Shown here in pieces: positions 16,323-24,280 of a DNA stretch of 64,000 bases. Position 1 is the stretch's first letter. Every line of letters starts with the position of its first letter. Source of the stretch: Salmonella bongori NCTC 12419 (GTDB taxonomy: Bacteria > Pseudomonadota > Gammaproteobacteria > Enterobacterales > Enterobacteriaceae); contig NC_015761.1 of the NCBI RefSeq assembly GCF_000252995.1, positions 1,426,001-1,490,000 on the forward strand. The letters run 5' to 3'. The notes under the pieces are model-generated. The model was not told the origin of the DNA and did not search any database. It saw only the letters and a list, made by a program, of their open reading frames with translations. The position numbers and the translations under genes are program-made.

Positions 16323-17018
16323 ATGCTGAAGCGTTTCTTTATTACAGGTACAGACACTTCTGTTGGGAAGACGGTGGTTTCCCGCGCATTACTACAAGCG
16401 TTAGCGTCGGGTGGTAAGAGCGTGGCAGGGTATAAACCTGTTGCTAAAGGGAGCAAAGAGACCCCGGAAGGGATGCGAAACAAAGACGCACTGGTGTTGC
16501 AAAGCGTTTCTTCTCTGGAATTACCGTATGAAGCGATCAATCCTATCGCGTTAAGCGAAGAGGAAAGCAGTGTAGCGCATAGCTGTCCTATTAATTACAC
16601 CTTGTTGTCCAACGGCCTCGCCAATCTGAGCGATAAAGTGGATCACGTCGTTGTTGAGGGGACGGGCGGTTGGCGTAGCCTGATGAATGATTTACGTCCC
16701 CTGTCCGAATGGGTGGTGCAAGAGCAATTACCGGTATTCATGGTAGTGGGTATCCAGGAAGGGTGCATTAATCATGCTCTCCTTACCGCCCAGGCCATCG
16801 CCAGCGACGGGCTGCCATTCATTGGCTGGGTGGCGAATCGTATTAACCCCGGTCTGGCGCACTATGCTGAAATCATTGACGTGTTGGGGAAAAAATTGCC
16901 TGCGCCGCTGATTGGCGAACTGCCGTACCTGCCTCGTGCTGAGCAGCGTGAATTGGGGCAGTATATTCGTTTGTCAATGCTCGGCAACGTGCTGTCGGTA
17001 GATAGAGTCGTGGCGTAA
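16323..17018 (+). CDS. ynfK: Dethiobiotin synthetase paralogue YnfK (BioD2)
   Basis: ATP-dependent carboxylase of the dethiobiotin synthetase family, 231 aa. The P-loop GTDTSVGKT is at residues 9-17, and VVEGTGGWRSLMND carries the second nucleotide/substrate motif. In E. coli this is the non-operonic paralogue of bioD and can probably make dethiobiotin from DAPA. I chose the ATG at 16323 (MLKRFFITG) behind GGAGTTAGTG; a GTG at 16311 would add four residues. Its 3' end overlaps that of clcB by 45 bases, tail to tail. Confidence 0.92.
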   Translation: MLKRFFITGTDTSVGKTVVSRALLQALASGGKSVAGYKPVAKGSKETPEGMRNKDALVLQSVSSLELPYEAINPIALSEEESSVAHSCPINYTLLSNGLANLSDKVDHVVVEGTGGWRSLMNDLRPLSEWVVQEQLPVFMVVGIQEGCINHALLTAQAIASDGLPFIGWVANRINPGLAHYAEIIDVLGKKLPAPLIGELPYLPRAEQRELGQYIRLSMLGNVLSVDRVVA

Positions 17019-18227
17019 CGTCCGCGATAATACTGACGCCACCACGCAGGCGATCAGCAGGCCGGGGAGCAAAGGATACTCGCCGGTCATTTCGCAAATC
17101 ATCAGGGCAGACATAATCGGCGCATGAGTTGTCGCCGCCAGTAACGTGGCCATACCCGCCAGGCCCAGCAGAATGGCTATCTCATCCTGATTCGGCAGCC
17201 AGAATCCCCATATCCGACCAAAAAGCATACCGACTGATAGTCCGACGAATAACGTTGGCGTAAAAACACCACCCGGTGCGCCAGAACCACTGCTGGCGAG
17301 TACTGCCAGTAATTTGCACGCAAAAATTCCGGTAATCAGAGAAAATAGCGGTGGAGAGAGCAGGAATGACTGTACAACACTATAGCCATTGCCCCAGACC
17401 GTAGGTGTCAGTAACGACAATATCCCGACAATAAACCCGCCCAACGCCAGCTGCCAGGGTGGCGAGAGTTGTAAACGTAAAAAGGCATTATGGCTGGCCG
17501 TCATTAGCCACATCAGTAACGGGCCGCATACACCGGCAACCAGACCTGTACTGACGATCATGATATATTCCCGGGCATGAAGCGCGAGGGTCAGATGAAC
17601 GGTATAGAGTAATGAATCGCTACCGTTTAATACATGGGTGATGAGCAGCGCGACGACAGCGGAGATGACAACCGGGCCGAGGGAGGCCAGCATTAACGTG
17701 CCGAACAGGATCTCGGCGATAAAAAGGCTGCCCGCCAGCGGCGCATGATATGCGCTCGCCATACCCGCCGCAGCGCCACTGGCGATCCATAATTTCCATT
17801 CTTCACGCGGTGTGAAGCGCCTGGCAAAGCCGGATGCCGCCAGCGCGGCGAGTAGGATCATTGCGCCTTCGCGACCAATTGCGCTACCGCTGACCACAAC
17901 CAGTAGCGAAGCCAGCGATTTCACCAGACTGGCGCCAACGTCAAACTGCCCGTCAGTTTGCAAGGCTTCCATATAGTCAGTGGGCGCATGGGGGCGTTGT
18001 TGATTCATTTTTTGCCACCCCCACAGCAACAGACCTGCGGCCAGACCGCCGAGGGCCGGCGTTAGCACGCGGCGCCAGGGCGAAAGTCGCGCTGCCGCGT
18101 TCACCAGGCTCCCCGTGTCATTACTCAGGAAAAACCACTCCAGTAGTTGCATCGCATGACGGAAGGCGGCGACCGCCAACGCGGCAAGAATACCGATAAG
18201 CGTAGCGATCAATAGACGGCGAAACAT
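16974..18227 (-). CDS. clcB: Voltage-gated ClC-type chloride channel/antiporter ClcB
   Basis: Inner-membrane ClC protein of 417 aa with multiple helices. The selectivity-filter motif GSAIGREGAM carries the gating glutamate, and the second motif SGSGAPGGVFTPTLF includes the GxFxP signature. In E. coli ClcB helps extreme acid resistance together with ClcA. I placed the start at 18225-18227 (MFRRLLIATLIG), which matches E. coli length. An in-frame ATG at 18263 would add 12 residues; neither has a strong ribosome site. It overlaps ynfK 3' to 3'. Confidence 0.93.
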   Translation of the reverse strand: MFRRLLIATLIGILAALAVAAFRHAMQLLEWFFLSNDTGSLVNAAARLSPWRRVLTPALGGLAAGLLLWGWQKMNQQRPHAPTDYMEALQTDGQFDVGASLVKSLASLLVVVSGSAIGREGAMILLAALAASGFARRFTPREEWKLWIASGAAAGMASAYHAPLAGSLFIAEILFGTLMLASLGPVVISAVVALLITHVLNGSDSLLYTVHLTLALHAREYIMIVSTGLVAGVCGPLLMWLMTASHNAFLRLQLSPPWQLALGGFIVGILSLLTPTVWGNGYSVVQSFLLSPPLFSLITGIFACKLLAVLASSGSGAPGGVFTPTLFVGLSVGMLFGRIWGFWLPNQDEIAILLGLAGMATLLAATTHAPIMSALMICEMTGEYPLLPGLLIACVVASVLSRTLRHDSIYRQHVAEH

Positions 18228-18347
18228 CGCGCGCAGATCGGGGTAAGCGTGTAAACGATGCATGAATGGTTAACAGGGAGATTTCAGGATAGCGTATTTT
18301 GTGGCGAAATGGCGTCAGATGCAAAAGCACTATGTGCGGTAACCCTG

Positions 18348-18380
18348 TTACCGGATAACGGATAGGCCGCCATCCGGTAA
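18348..18380. repeat. REP-like hairpin between osmV and clcB
   Basis: The perfect arms TTACCGGAT (18348-18356) and ATCCGGTAA (18372-18380) enclose a G/C-rich loop containing GGCCGCC. It resembles a REP unit. It lies 4 bases past the osmV stop and may end or protect the osmU mRNA. Confidence 0.5.
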
Positions 18381-18384
18381 CGCG

Positions 18385-19533
18385 TTAGTTGCTTTCGTGG
18401 ATATTGAGTGCCCGACGTGTACGGCCTGAACTAAGATAATCGGCGATATAATCCTGAGAGATCTCACCGTTATAGCGTCCGTCTTCATCAACGATCGGCA
18501 TCCAACTGGTATTACTTTCGTACAACCTGGACAACACAATGCGGAGATTGTCTTCGGCTTTGCCCGTAATGCGGAAAGGATGAGTGATATCGGCGCAGGT
18601 TCCACTGGCGTTACGCGCTTCGCGGCGCTTCACAAATCCCAGCGGCTTCCCGTCGTTGTCAATGACAGTAATCGCGCGAATATCATTGTCATCCATAATA
18701 CTAAACGCCTCACTTAACGGTGTTGAAGGCCGTGCGGTAATGGTCGGCTGTTGATCGGTGACATCACCTGCGGAGACCAGTAGCAGACGTTTTAACGTTC
18801 TGTCCTGACCGACAAATGAACCGACAAATTCGTTTGCTGGTTTTGCCAACAGTTCATCAGGGCTGGCGCACTGTACTATTCGTCCCTGACGGAAGACTGC
18901 GATGCGGTCGCCGAGTTTTAGCGCTTCATCGATATCATGGCTGACCAGCATCACTGTCTTTTTAAGCTTGCGCTGCATATCAAGAAACTGGTTCTGGATC
19001 ACTTCACGGTTAATAGGGTCCACCGCGCCGAAAGGCTCATCCATCAACAGTACCGGCGGATCGGCGGCCAGAGCGCGTATCACACCAATGCGCTGTTGCT
19101 GCCCTCCGGACATCTCTTTTGGGTAACGATGCAGAAATTTTCTGGCGTCCAGCGCGACCATGTCCATTAGCTCTTCTGCGCGTTGCTTACAGCGCGCTTT
19201 GTCCCAACCTAACATGCGAGGCACAACGGTTATATTTTCTTCAATCGTCATATTGGGGAACAGGCCGATTTGTTGGATAACATACCCGATATTGCGGCGC
19301 AGCGTAACCGTATCCATATCGTTGGTATTTTCGCCATTGATAAGAATATTCCCGCTGCTGGGCGCGATCAGCCGGTTGATCATCTTTAACGTTGTGGTTT
19401 TGCCACAACCGGATGGACCGAGTAACACGCACATTTCGCCTTCCGGCACGTTCAGATTTACGTTGTCGACGGCTTTCAGCGGCTGACCCTTTTTCTGTGT
19501 AAATTGTTTGGTGAGATTTTCCAGTTTTATCAT
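18385..19533 (-). CDS. osmV: Osmoprotectant ABC transporter OsmU, ATP-binding subunit OsmV
   Basis: Cytoplasmic ATPase of the glycine-betaine/choline type importer, 382 aa. Walker A GPSGCGKTT is at residues 39-47, signature SGGQQQR follows, and Walker B is VLLMDEP. The C-terminal third holds two CBS domains (about residue 250 on, with AITVIDNDGKPLG and WMPIVDEDGRYNG), as in ProV/OpuCA, where they sense ionic strength. It is the last gene of the osmY-osmX-osmW-osmV transcript and overlaps osmW by one base. The system is known in Salmonella and absent from E. coli K-12 at this locus. Confidence 0.92.
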   Translation of the reverse strand: MIKLENLTKQFTQKKGQPLKAVDNVNLNVPEGEMCVLLGPSGCGKTTTLKMINRLIAPSSGNILINGENTNDMDTVTLRRNIGYVIQQIGLFPNMTIEENITVVPRMLGWDKARCKQRAEELMDMVALDARKFLHRYPKEMSGGQQQRIGVIRALAADPPVLLMDEPFGAVDPINREVIQNQFLDMQRKLKKTVMLVSHDIDEALKLGDRIAVFRQGRIVQCASPDELLAKPANEFVGSFVGQDRTLKRLLLVSAGDVTDQQPTITARPSTPLSEAFSIMDDNDIRAITVIDNDGKPLGFVKRREARNASGTCADITHPFRITGKAEDNLRIVLSRLYESNTSWMPIVDEDGRYNGEISQDYIADYLSSGRTRRALNIHESN

Positions 19534-20180
19534 TATCGTATCCCCTTAGGTGTCAGTACGACTTGCAGACGATGCAGCAACCAGTCAAGCACGATAGCCA
19601 GCAAACAAATCATCAGCGCGCCGGCAATTAACATGCGGATATCGCTTCCGCTTATGCCATTTAACAGTAGCAGCCCCAGACCGCCTGCGCCGATCACGGC
19701 GGCAATCGCCATAACGCCGATATTCATCACCACTGCGGTGCGGATACCCCCGAAAATAACCGGTAATGCCATCGGGATTTCCACCCAACGCAGTCGTTGC
19801 CAGAAGGTCATACCGATGCCGCGTCCCGCCTCACGCAGGCCGGGGGGCAGACTATCAAGCGCCGTATGGGTGTTACGGACAATCGGCAGTAAAGAATAGA
19901 GAAACACCGCCGTTACGGCGGGCAGAACGCCAATACCATGGCCGATCAGTGAAAAAAGCGGGATCATTAACCCAAATAACGCGATAGAGGGAATGGTTAA
20001 TAGTAGCGTAGCGGCGCCCAATATCGGTGTCGCCAGCCATTTGTGGCGTACAATCAAAACGCCTAATGGTACGCCGATAATAATCGCCAGCCCGACGGCC
20101 AGCGCGACCAGCCAGAGATGCTGAAAGGTAAGGCTGGCGAGGTAGCCTGCGTTATCCAGCATATAATGTATTGTGTCCAT
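19533..20180 (-). CDS. osmW: Osmoprotectant ABC transporter OsmU, permease OsmW
   Basis: Inner-membrane permease of 215 aa with about six helices. The binding-protein-dependent transport signature is PPGLREAGRGIGMTFWQRLRW, where the EAA loop docks on the ATPase. The motif GGIRTAVVMNIGVMAIAAVIG is typical of OpuCB/OpuCD-type permeases. Stop and start overlap with osmV, and 9 bases separate it from osmX. It probably pairs with OsmY to form the membrane channel. Confidence 0.9.
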   Translation of the reverse strand: MDTIHYMLDNAGYLASLTFQHLWLVALAVGLAIIIGVPLGVLIVRHKWLATPILGAATLLLTIPSIALFGLMIPLFSLIGHGIGVLPAVTAVFLYSLLPIVRNTHTALDSLPPGLREAGRGIGMTFWQRLRWVEIPMALPVIFGGIRTAVVMNIGVMAIAAVIGAGGLGLLLLNGISGSDIRMLIAGALMICLLAIVLDWLLHRLQVVLTPKGIR

Positions 20181-20189
20181 AGACGCTCC

Positions 20190-21092
20190 TTACAGCAGAC
20201 CTTTGTCCTGGAGAAATTGATGGGCGACCTGCTGCGGCGTGCGATGATCAATATCGACCTGGGCGTTTAAGGTGGATATCACATCGTTATTCAGCAGACC
20301 GGAAAGGGTATTTAACGCGTCATCAAGCCCGGGGTTGGCCTCAAGTACTTCTTTACGTACAACGGGCGTGACAGCGTAACTTGGAAAGAAGCCTTTATCA
20401 TCTTCCAGCACTTTTAGATCAAACCCTTTCACCCGTCCATCAGTGGTATAAACTAACCCGGCGTCAACCAGCCCATCCCGAACAGCGTTATAAACAAGCC
20501 CTGGGTCCATCTGTCGTATTTGCGGGCGATCAAGCTGCATCTGATAGGCTTGCTGAAGGGGCTTCATCCCGTCGCTACGCCCGGCAAATTCCAGATCGAG
20601 GCCGAGCATCCAGTTGTGGTCAGGATCCCTTTGCCGGACTTGTTCTATTTTTGCCACCATTTGCGAGATGGTGGTGATATTTTCCAACTCGGCGCGTTGG
20701 CGTTGCATCGCGAAAGCGTAGGTATTATTCATGTCAGCAGGTTTTAGCCATACCAGACCCAGTTTTGCATCCAGGCGTTTTACTGTGTCATAGGTTTCTT
20801 GTGGGCTCATGCGTTTATCAATGCGGTTAAAAATAATCAACGATGTGCCCGTGTACTCCCAGGTGATATCAATCTGTTTATTGACCATCGCATTACGAGA
20901 AATCACGGCGGCGATATTGGTTTGCGGCTCTACCTGAAAGCCTTTTTTTTGCAAATACTGCACGGTCATTGCCGAGAGGATATGTTGTTCGGTAAAACTT
21001 TTTGTGGCGAGGACCAGCGGTGCGGCCTGCGTCAAACTACTGAACAGTAATGTTGCGGCCAGCCATCCCAGCAGGTGTCTTTTAACTCTCAT
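20190..21092 (-). CDS. osmX: Osmoprotectant ABC transporter OsmU, substrate-binding protein OsmX
   Basis: Periplasmic binding protein of 300 aa with a signal peptide (MRVKRHLLGWLAATLLFSSL, then TQAA). The mature start LVLATKSFTEQHILSAMTVQ is typical of the OpuAC/ProX-like quaternary-amine family. Motifs VNKQIDITWEYTGTSLIIF and GLVYNAVRDGLVDAGLVYTT fit the two-lobed fold. Ligands known for the Salmonella system are glycine betaine and choline-O-sulfate. It lies 28 bases downstream of osmY. Confidence 0.91.
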   Translation of the reverse strand: MRVKRHLLGWLAATLLFSSLTQAAPLVLATKSFTEQHILSAMTVQYLQKKGFQVEPQTNIAAVISRNAMVNKQIDITWEYTGTSLIIFNRIDKRMSPQETYDTVKRLDAKLGLVWLKPADMNNTYAFAMQRQRAELENITTISQMVAKIEQVRQRDPDHNWMLGLDLEFAGRSDGMKPLQQAYQMQLDRPQIRQMDPGLVYNAVRDGLVDAGLVYTTDGRVKGFDLKVLEDDKGFFPSYAVTPVVRKEVLEANPGLDDALNTLSGLLNNDVISTLNAQVDIDHRTPQQVAHQFLQDKGLL

Positions 21093-21120
21093 TTAACGCT
21101 CCTTATTGTTATGTATGCGT

Positions 21121-21831
21121 TCAGGCGGTATGTGGGCTGAGGCGTCGCCCAAGCAAGGCAAGCAGGGTGTCAAGAATCAGAGCGAATAACGCCGTGGCCG
21201 TTGCGCCCAGAATCAACGTCGGAAAATCATTGAGATAAATACCGGGGAAAATCAGCTCGCCGTAGCTGCTGGCGCCGATCAGAAAGGCCAGTGGCGCGGT
21301 GCCGACATTGATAGCAGTCGCGATGCGAATGCCAGACAACATCACTGGCCAGGCATTAGGAAGTTCTACCTGGCGAAGTCGCTGCCATTTTGTCATCCCA
21401 ATACCATTCGCCGCTTCAATCAGTGAGGCGGGTACGGAACAGAGACCCGCATAGGTATTGCGGACGATAGGCAGAAGCGAAGCCAGAAATAGTGCGACAA
21501 TAGCGGGTGTATCGCCAATCCCGATAATCACCATGGCCAATGCCAGGACTGCCAGCGGCGGCAATGTATTACCGACATTAAAGATTTGCATGACGTATTC
21601 AGCAAAGCCTTTTGCCGCAGGACGGCTGAGTAAAATCCCGCTCGGGATACCGACCAGTAAAGCAAAAAACATTGACGTAAAGACCAGGATTAAATGCCGT
21701 TGCCCCAGATACAGTAGATCGACCTGACGCGCTTTCAGAGTTTCCAGGCCGATTCCCCAGATAAATAACGCCAGTAACAGCAAAATGACGGTAGTGAACC
21801 CAAGTACGCGTTTTAGGGTGAGAGTGTGCAT
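21121..21831 (-). CDS. osmY: Osmoprotectant ABC transporter OsmU, permease OsmY
   Basis: Second permease subunit, 236 aa, about six helices, with the EAA-type loop SVPASLIEAANGIGMTKWQR and the segment GIRIATAINVGTAPLAFLIG. It is the first gene of the operon. I chose the ATG at 21829-21831 (MHTLTLKR), behind CAGGGAGACACACC; an ATG at 21855 would add eight residues. The name follows the Salmonella OsmVWXY scheme and is unrelated to the periplasmic OsmY of E. coli. Regulation is expected from osmotic stress; the promoter region is 21832-22103. Confidence 0.88.
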   Translation of the reverse strand: MHTLTLKRVLGFTTVILLLLALFIWGIGLETLKARQVDLLYLGQRHLILVFTSMFFALLVGIPSGILLSRPAAKGFAEYVMQIFNVGNTLPPLAVLALAMVIIGIGDTPAIVALFLASLLPIVRNTYAGLCSVPASLIEAANGIGMTKWQRLRQVELPNAWPVMLSGIRIATAINVGTAPLAFLIGASSYGELIFPGIYLNDFPTLILGATATALFALILDTLLALLGRRLSPHTA

Positions 21832-21957
21832 TGCGGTGTGTCTCCCTGTTTGCATGTGTTATGGCAACGTAAAATCGTCGCGTGTTGTTATGCCATGTTC
21901 CGGCAGGGTATGTTGAGCTATAGCAACAGGTTGGGAAGGATTCCAGCGAGACGTGAT

Positions 21958-21974
21958 ATTTAACACTGTTAAAT
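21958..21974. promoter_or_regulatory. Perfect 17-base palindrome upstream of the osmU operon
   Basis: ATTTAACA-C-TGTTAAAT is a perfect palindrome centred 135 bases upstream of the osmY start. It sits in AT-rich DNA and looks like a dimeric-repressor or activator operator. I do not recognise the binding protein. Confidence 0.45.
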
Positions 21975-22103
21975 ATTTATTAACAATTGTGTTTTACCCT
22001 TATGCGGCTTAGCGTAATCATTAACGATAAAGAATTATCTTAAAAACAGAATGTGTATGTGACGTTGTCACTTTTTAAAGAGAAATATAGTCTTCAGAAG
22101 AAG

Positions 22104-22128
22104 AAAAGGCAGGGAAATCCTGCCTTTT
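22104..22128 (-). terminator. Rho-independent terminator after dmsD
   Basis: The arms AAAAGGCAGG (22104-22113) and CCTGCCTTTT (22119-22128) form a stem. The minus strand continues with TTTTCTTCTTC. It lies 8 bases past the dmsD stop and ends the ynfEFGH-dmsD transcript. Confidence 0.8.
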
Positions 22129-22135
22129 GTATGGA

Positions 22136-22750
22136 TTAGCGGAATAACGGCTTTACCGCCACGGGAATAATAAGCTGAGTTTGCCATTGCGCCAGGGTCA
22201 GACGCGCAAGTTGGCCCAGTGCCTGATAAAACGGATGCCCGGCATGGTCGATAAAGACGTCCAGAAAACGCGATGACCATGGGAACAGGTGCCAGGCCAG
22301 TAGCTGTTCGCATTCATGATAACGACCCTGTTCGGCAAGCCATGCTGCCAGTAGCAGCAGTGACCCGAAATGATCCTCTGGCTCGTTTTGTTGCACCTCA
22401 AACTGAATACCGTTTTCGCGCATCCACTGACGTAGCGCCAGCGTAGAATCGCCAAATAGCACGCTCTCGCGATCCAGCCAGACGGAACCCCACGGTGGAG
22501 ACGGCAGTGCGTAAGGGCCGATAAACAGGCGCTGCCAGGCCTCTGGTAACGACTCCTCGCTGTCGGCCTTAAGCATTGCCGCCACAGGCGCAAGCGCTTC
22601 TGCGTCAAGCGGCCACTGCGTCTGCCAGTTGTCGGTTAAGAGCGCCTGTACCAGCGGGGCGGCTTCGTTGCTTTCTGGCGAGTAATAAAACAGCGCACCA
22701 AGTACACGCGCCGTTACTGAAAAATCATCACGTTGTAAAAAAGTGGTCAT
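22136..22750 (-). CDS. dmsD: Tat proofreading chaperone DmsD
   Basis: Cytoplasmic TorD/DmsD-family chaperone, 204 aa, all-helical. The conserved pocket motifs LPSPPWGSVWLDRE and NEPEDHFGSLL, which bind Tat signal peptides, are intact. It holds the twin-arginine signals of DmsA, YnfE and YnfF until cofactor loading is done. It is the last gene of the ynfE-ynfF-ynfG-ynfH-dmsD operon, 43 bases after ynfH, and matches the E. coli protein in length. Confidence 0.95.
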   Translation of the reverse strand: MTTFLQRDDFSVTARVLGALFYYSPESNEAAPLVQALLTDNWQTQWPLDAEALAPVAAMLKADSEESLPEAWQRLFIGPYALPSPPWGSVWLDRESVLFGDSTLALRQWMRENGIQFEVQQNEPEDHFGSLLLLAAWLAEQGRYHECEQLLAWHLFPWSSRFLDVFIDHAGHPFYQALGQLARLTLAQWQTQLIIPVAVKPLFR

Positions 22751-22793
22751 TCAAACAATCCCGAAAGGTGCGGGGCGCCCCCGCACGCATAAA

Positions 22794-23651
22794 TTAACCT
22801 GCAACTGCCATACCTACGGTCATATGCAGGCCATAAAAAAGTCCGCGGCCTATAATCTCGCCCGCCAGCACCAGCAAGGCTCCCAGCAGCAGACCAACGG
22901 TATGCGGTTGACGGCGACGAATCAGCGGGCATAGCCAGCAGCCTAATCCAGCTGCAAGCAGGATAATGCGCCAGACCTGTAGCATACCGTAATCCGGCGC
23001 AAGGTGGCTGGCTTGCTGAACGGAACTACGAATAACTGAGAGCGACAGTCCCTGTAATACGATGACCGCCGCGCACACCACTAACGCCAGAACGCTAATA
23101 CTGGCAAACGTCGCGCCGCAAAACGGGACGCGCGCGACACGCAACAGAAGCGCCGCAAACAGTGGACCGCACAGAAATGCAGTCAGGAAGAAGGCCAGCG
23201 TAGTGTAGCCATTATACCAGGTCGGTACCGTATCAATCTGGTAAACGCGCGTCATTGCCCAAATGAAGGCTACGCCGAGCGCCATACTGACCAGCAGCCA
23301 AACCTTACCCAGCGTTCGGGGCATTTTACCGAGGACTGCCACCAGCCACCAGATGCCGCCGACGGCAAAAAAGAGTGAGCCCGCGGCAATTTCATTACTG
23401 AGTGCGGACGCTCCGACACGGTTAAGCGAGTTGAACGCCCGCAGCGGCGAACCCAGGTGAATGACTGAAGCCAGGAAGGCGATACCCATCACCAGCCACA
23501 GAAAAAACATCCCGCGTACCAGACGTTGCCTGGCGGCGGCATCATTTTGTGTTGCAAACCAGCCGAGTCCGCTGACAATCAGCGCGCCGACTACACATTG
23601 CCCCAGTACCGTAAACAGCACCAGCGGCCATTCATGCCATCCGTTTCCCAT
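22794..23651 (-). CDS. ynfH: Membrane anchor subunit YnfH (DmsC family)
   Basis: Integral membrane quinol-oxidising anchor of the YnfFGH reductase, 285 aa, eight predicted helices. Family features are the N-terminal WHEWPLVLFTVLGQCVVGAL, LGSPLRAFNSLNRVGASALS, and a late MTVG segment. It should deliver electrons from menaquinol to YnfG. It starts 1 base after the ynfG stop codon, implying coupled translation. Confidence 0.92.
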   Translation of the reverse strand: MGNGWHEWPLVLFTVLGQCVVGALIVSGLGWFATQNDAAARQRLVRGMFFLWLVMGIAFLASVIHLGSPLRAFNSLNRVGASALSNEIAAGSLFFAVGGIWWLVAVLGKMPRTLGKVWLLVSMALGVAFIWAMTRVYQIDTVPTWYNGYTTLAFFLTAFLCGPLFAALLLRVARVPFCGATFASISVLALVVCAAVIVLQGLSLSVIRSSVQQASHLAPDYGMLQVWRIILLAAGLGCWLCPLIRRRQPHTVGLLLGALLVLAGEIIGRGLFYGLHMTVGMAVAG

Positions 23652-23652
23652 C

Positions 23653-24270
23653 TTATACCTCCTTCGGATTGGCCAGATAACCGGTGGTATCCCCGGTCGG
23701 CCGGCTGTTGGCGTTGGGCTTAATCACAATATTCGGCTTTGTGAAATGCGCGCGCGGCAACGGCGCGACCGCCGCCAGGTCACCGTGCTTTTTACGCAGT
23801 TCGTCTATCGGGCCGAAATCCAGCGCCCGCAGCGGGCAGGATTCCACGCAAATCGGCTTTTTGCCGTCTGCCACCCGGTCGTGGCAACCGTCGCACTTGG
23901 TCATATGGCCTTTGGCGGCATTGTACTGCGGCGCGCCGTACGGGCAGGCCATGTGGCAATAGCGACAGCCGATACACACGTCTTCATCCACCACCACAAA
24001 ACCGTCTTCACGTTTGTGCATTGCACCGCTCGGGCAGACTTTGGTACAGGCCGGGTCTTCGCAGTGGTTACACGAAATCGAGAGATAATAGGCAAAAACG
24101 TTCTGGTGCCAGACGCCGTTATCTTCCTGCCAGTCGCCACCGGCATACTCATAAATGCGGCGGAAACTGACGTCCGGGGTTAAATCTTTGTAGTCTTTAC
24201 AGGCCAGTTCGCAGGTTTTGCAACCGGTGCAACGGCTGGAATCAATAAAAAATCCATACTGGGTTGTCAT
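23653..24270 (-). CDS. ynfG: Iron-sulfur electron-transfer subunit YnfG (DmsB family)
   Basis: Periplasm-facing ferredoxin-like subunit, 205 aa, with four Cys groups for four [4Fe-4S] clusters. They begin with CTGCKTCELACKDY (near residue 14), then CNHCEDPACTKVCP, CIGCRYCHMACPYG and CDGCHDR...CVESCP. It has no Tat signal and is exported with its catalytic partner. Ten bases separate it from ynfF. Confidence 0.94.
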   Translation of the reverse strand: MTTQYGFFIDSSRCTGCKTCELACKDYKDLTPDVSFRRIYEYAGGDWQEDNGVWHQNVFAYYLSISCNHCEDPACTKVCPSGAMHKREDGFVVVDEDVCIGCRYCHMACPYGAPQYNAAKGHMTKCDGCHDRVADGKKPICVESCPLRALDFGPIDELRKKHGDLAAVAPLPRAHFTKPNIVIKPNANSRPTGDTTGYLANPKEV

Positions 24271-24280
24271 CGGTTACTCC

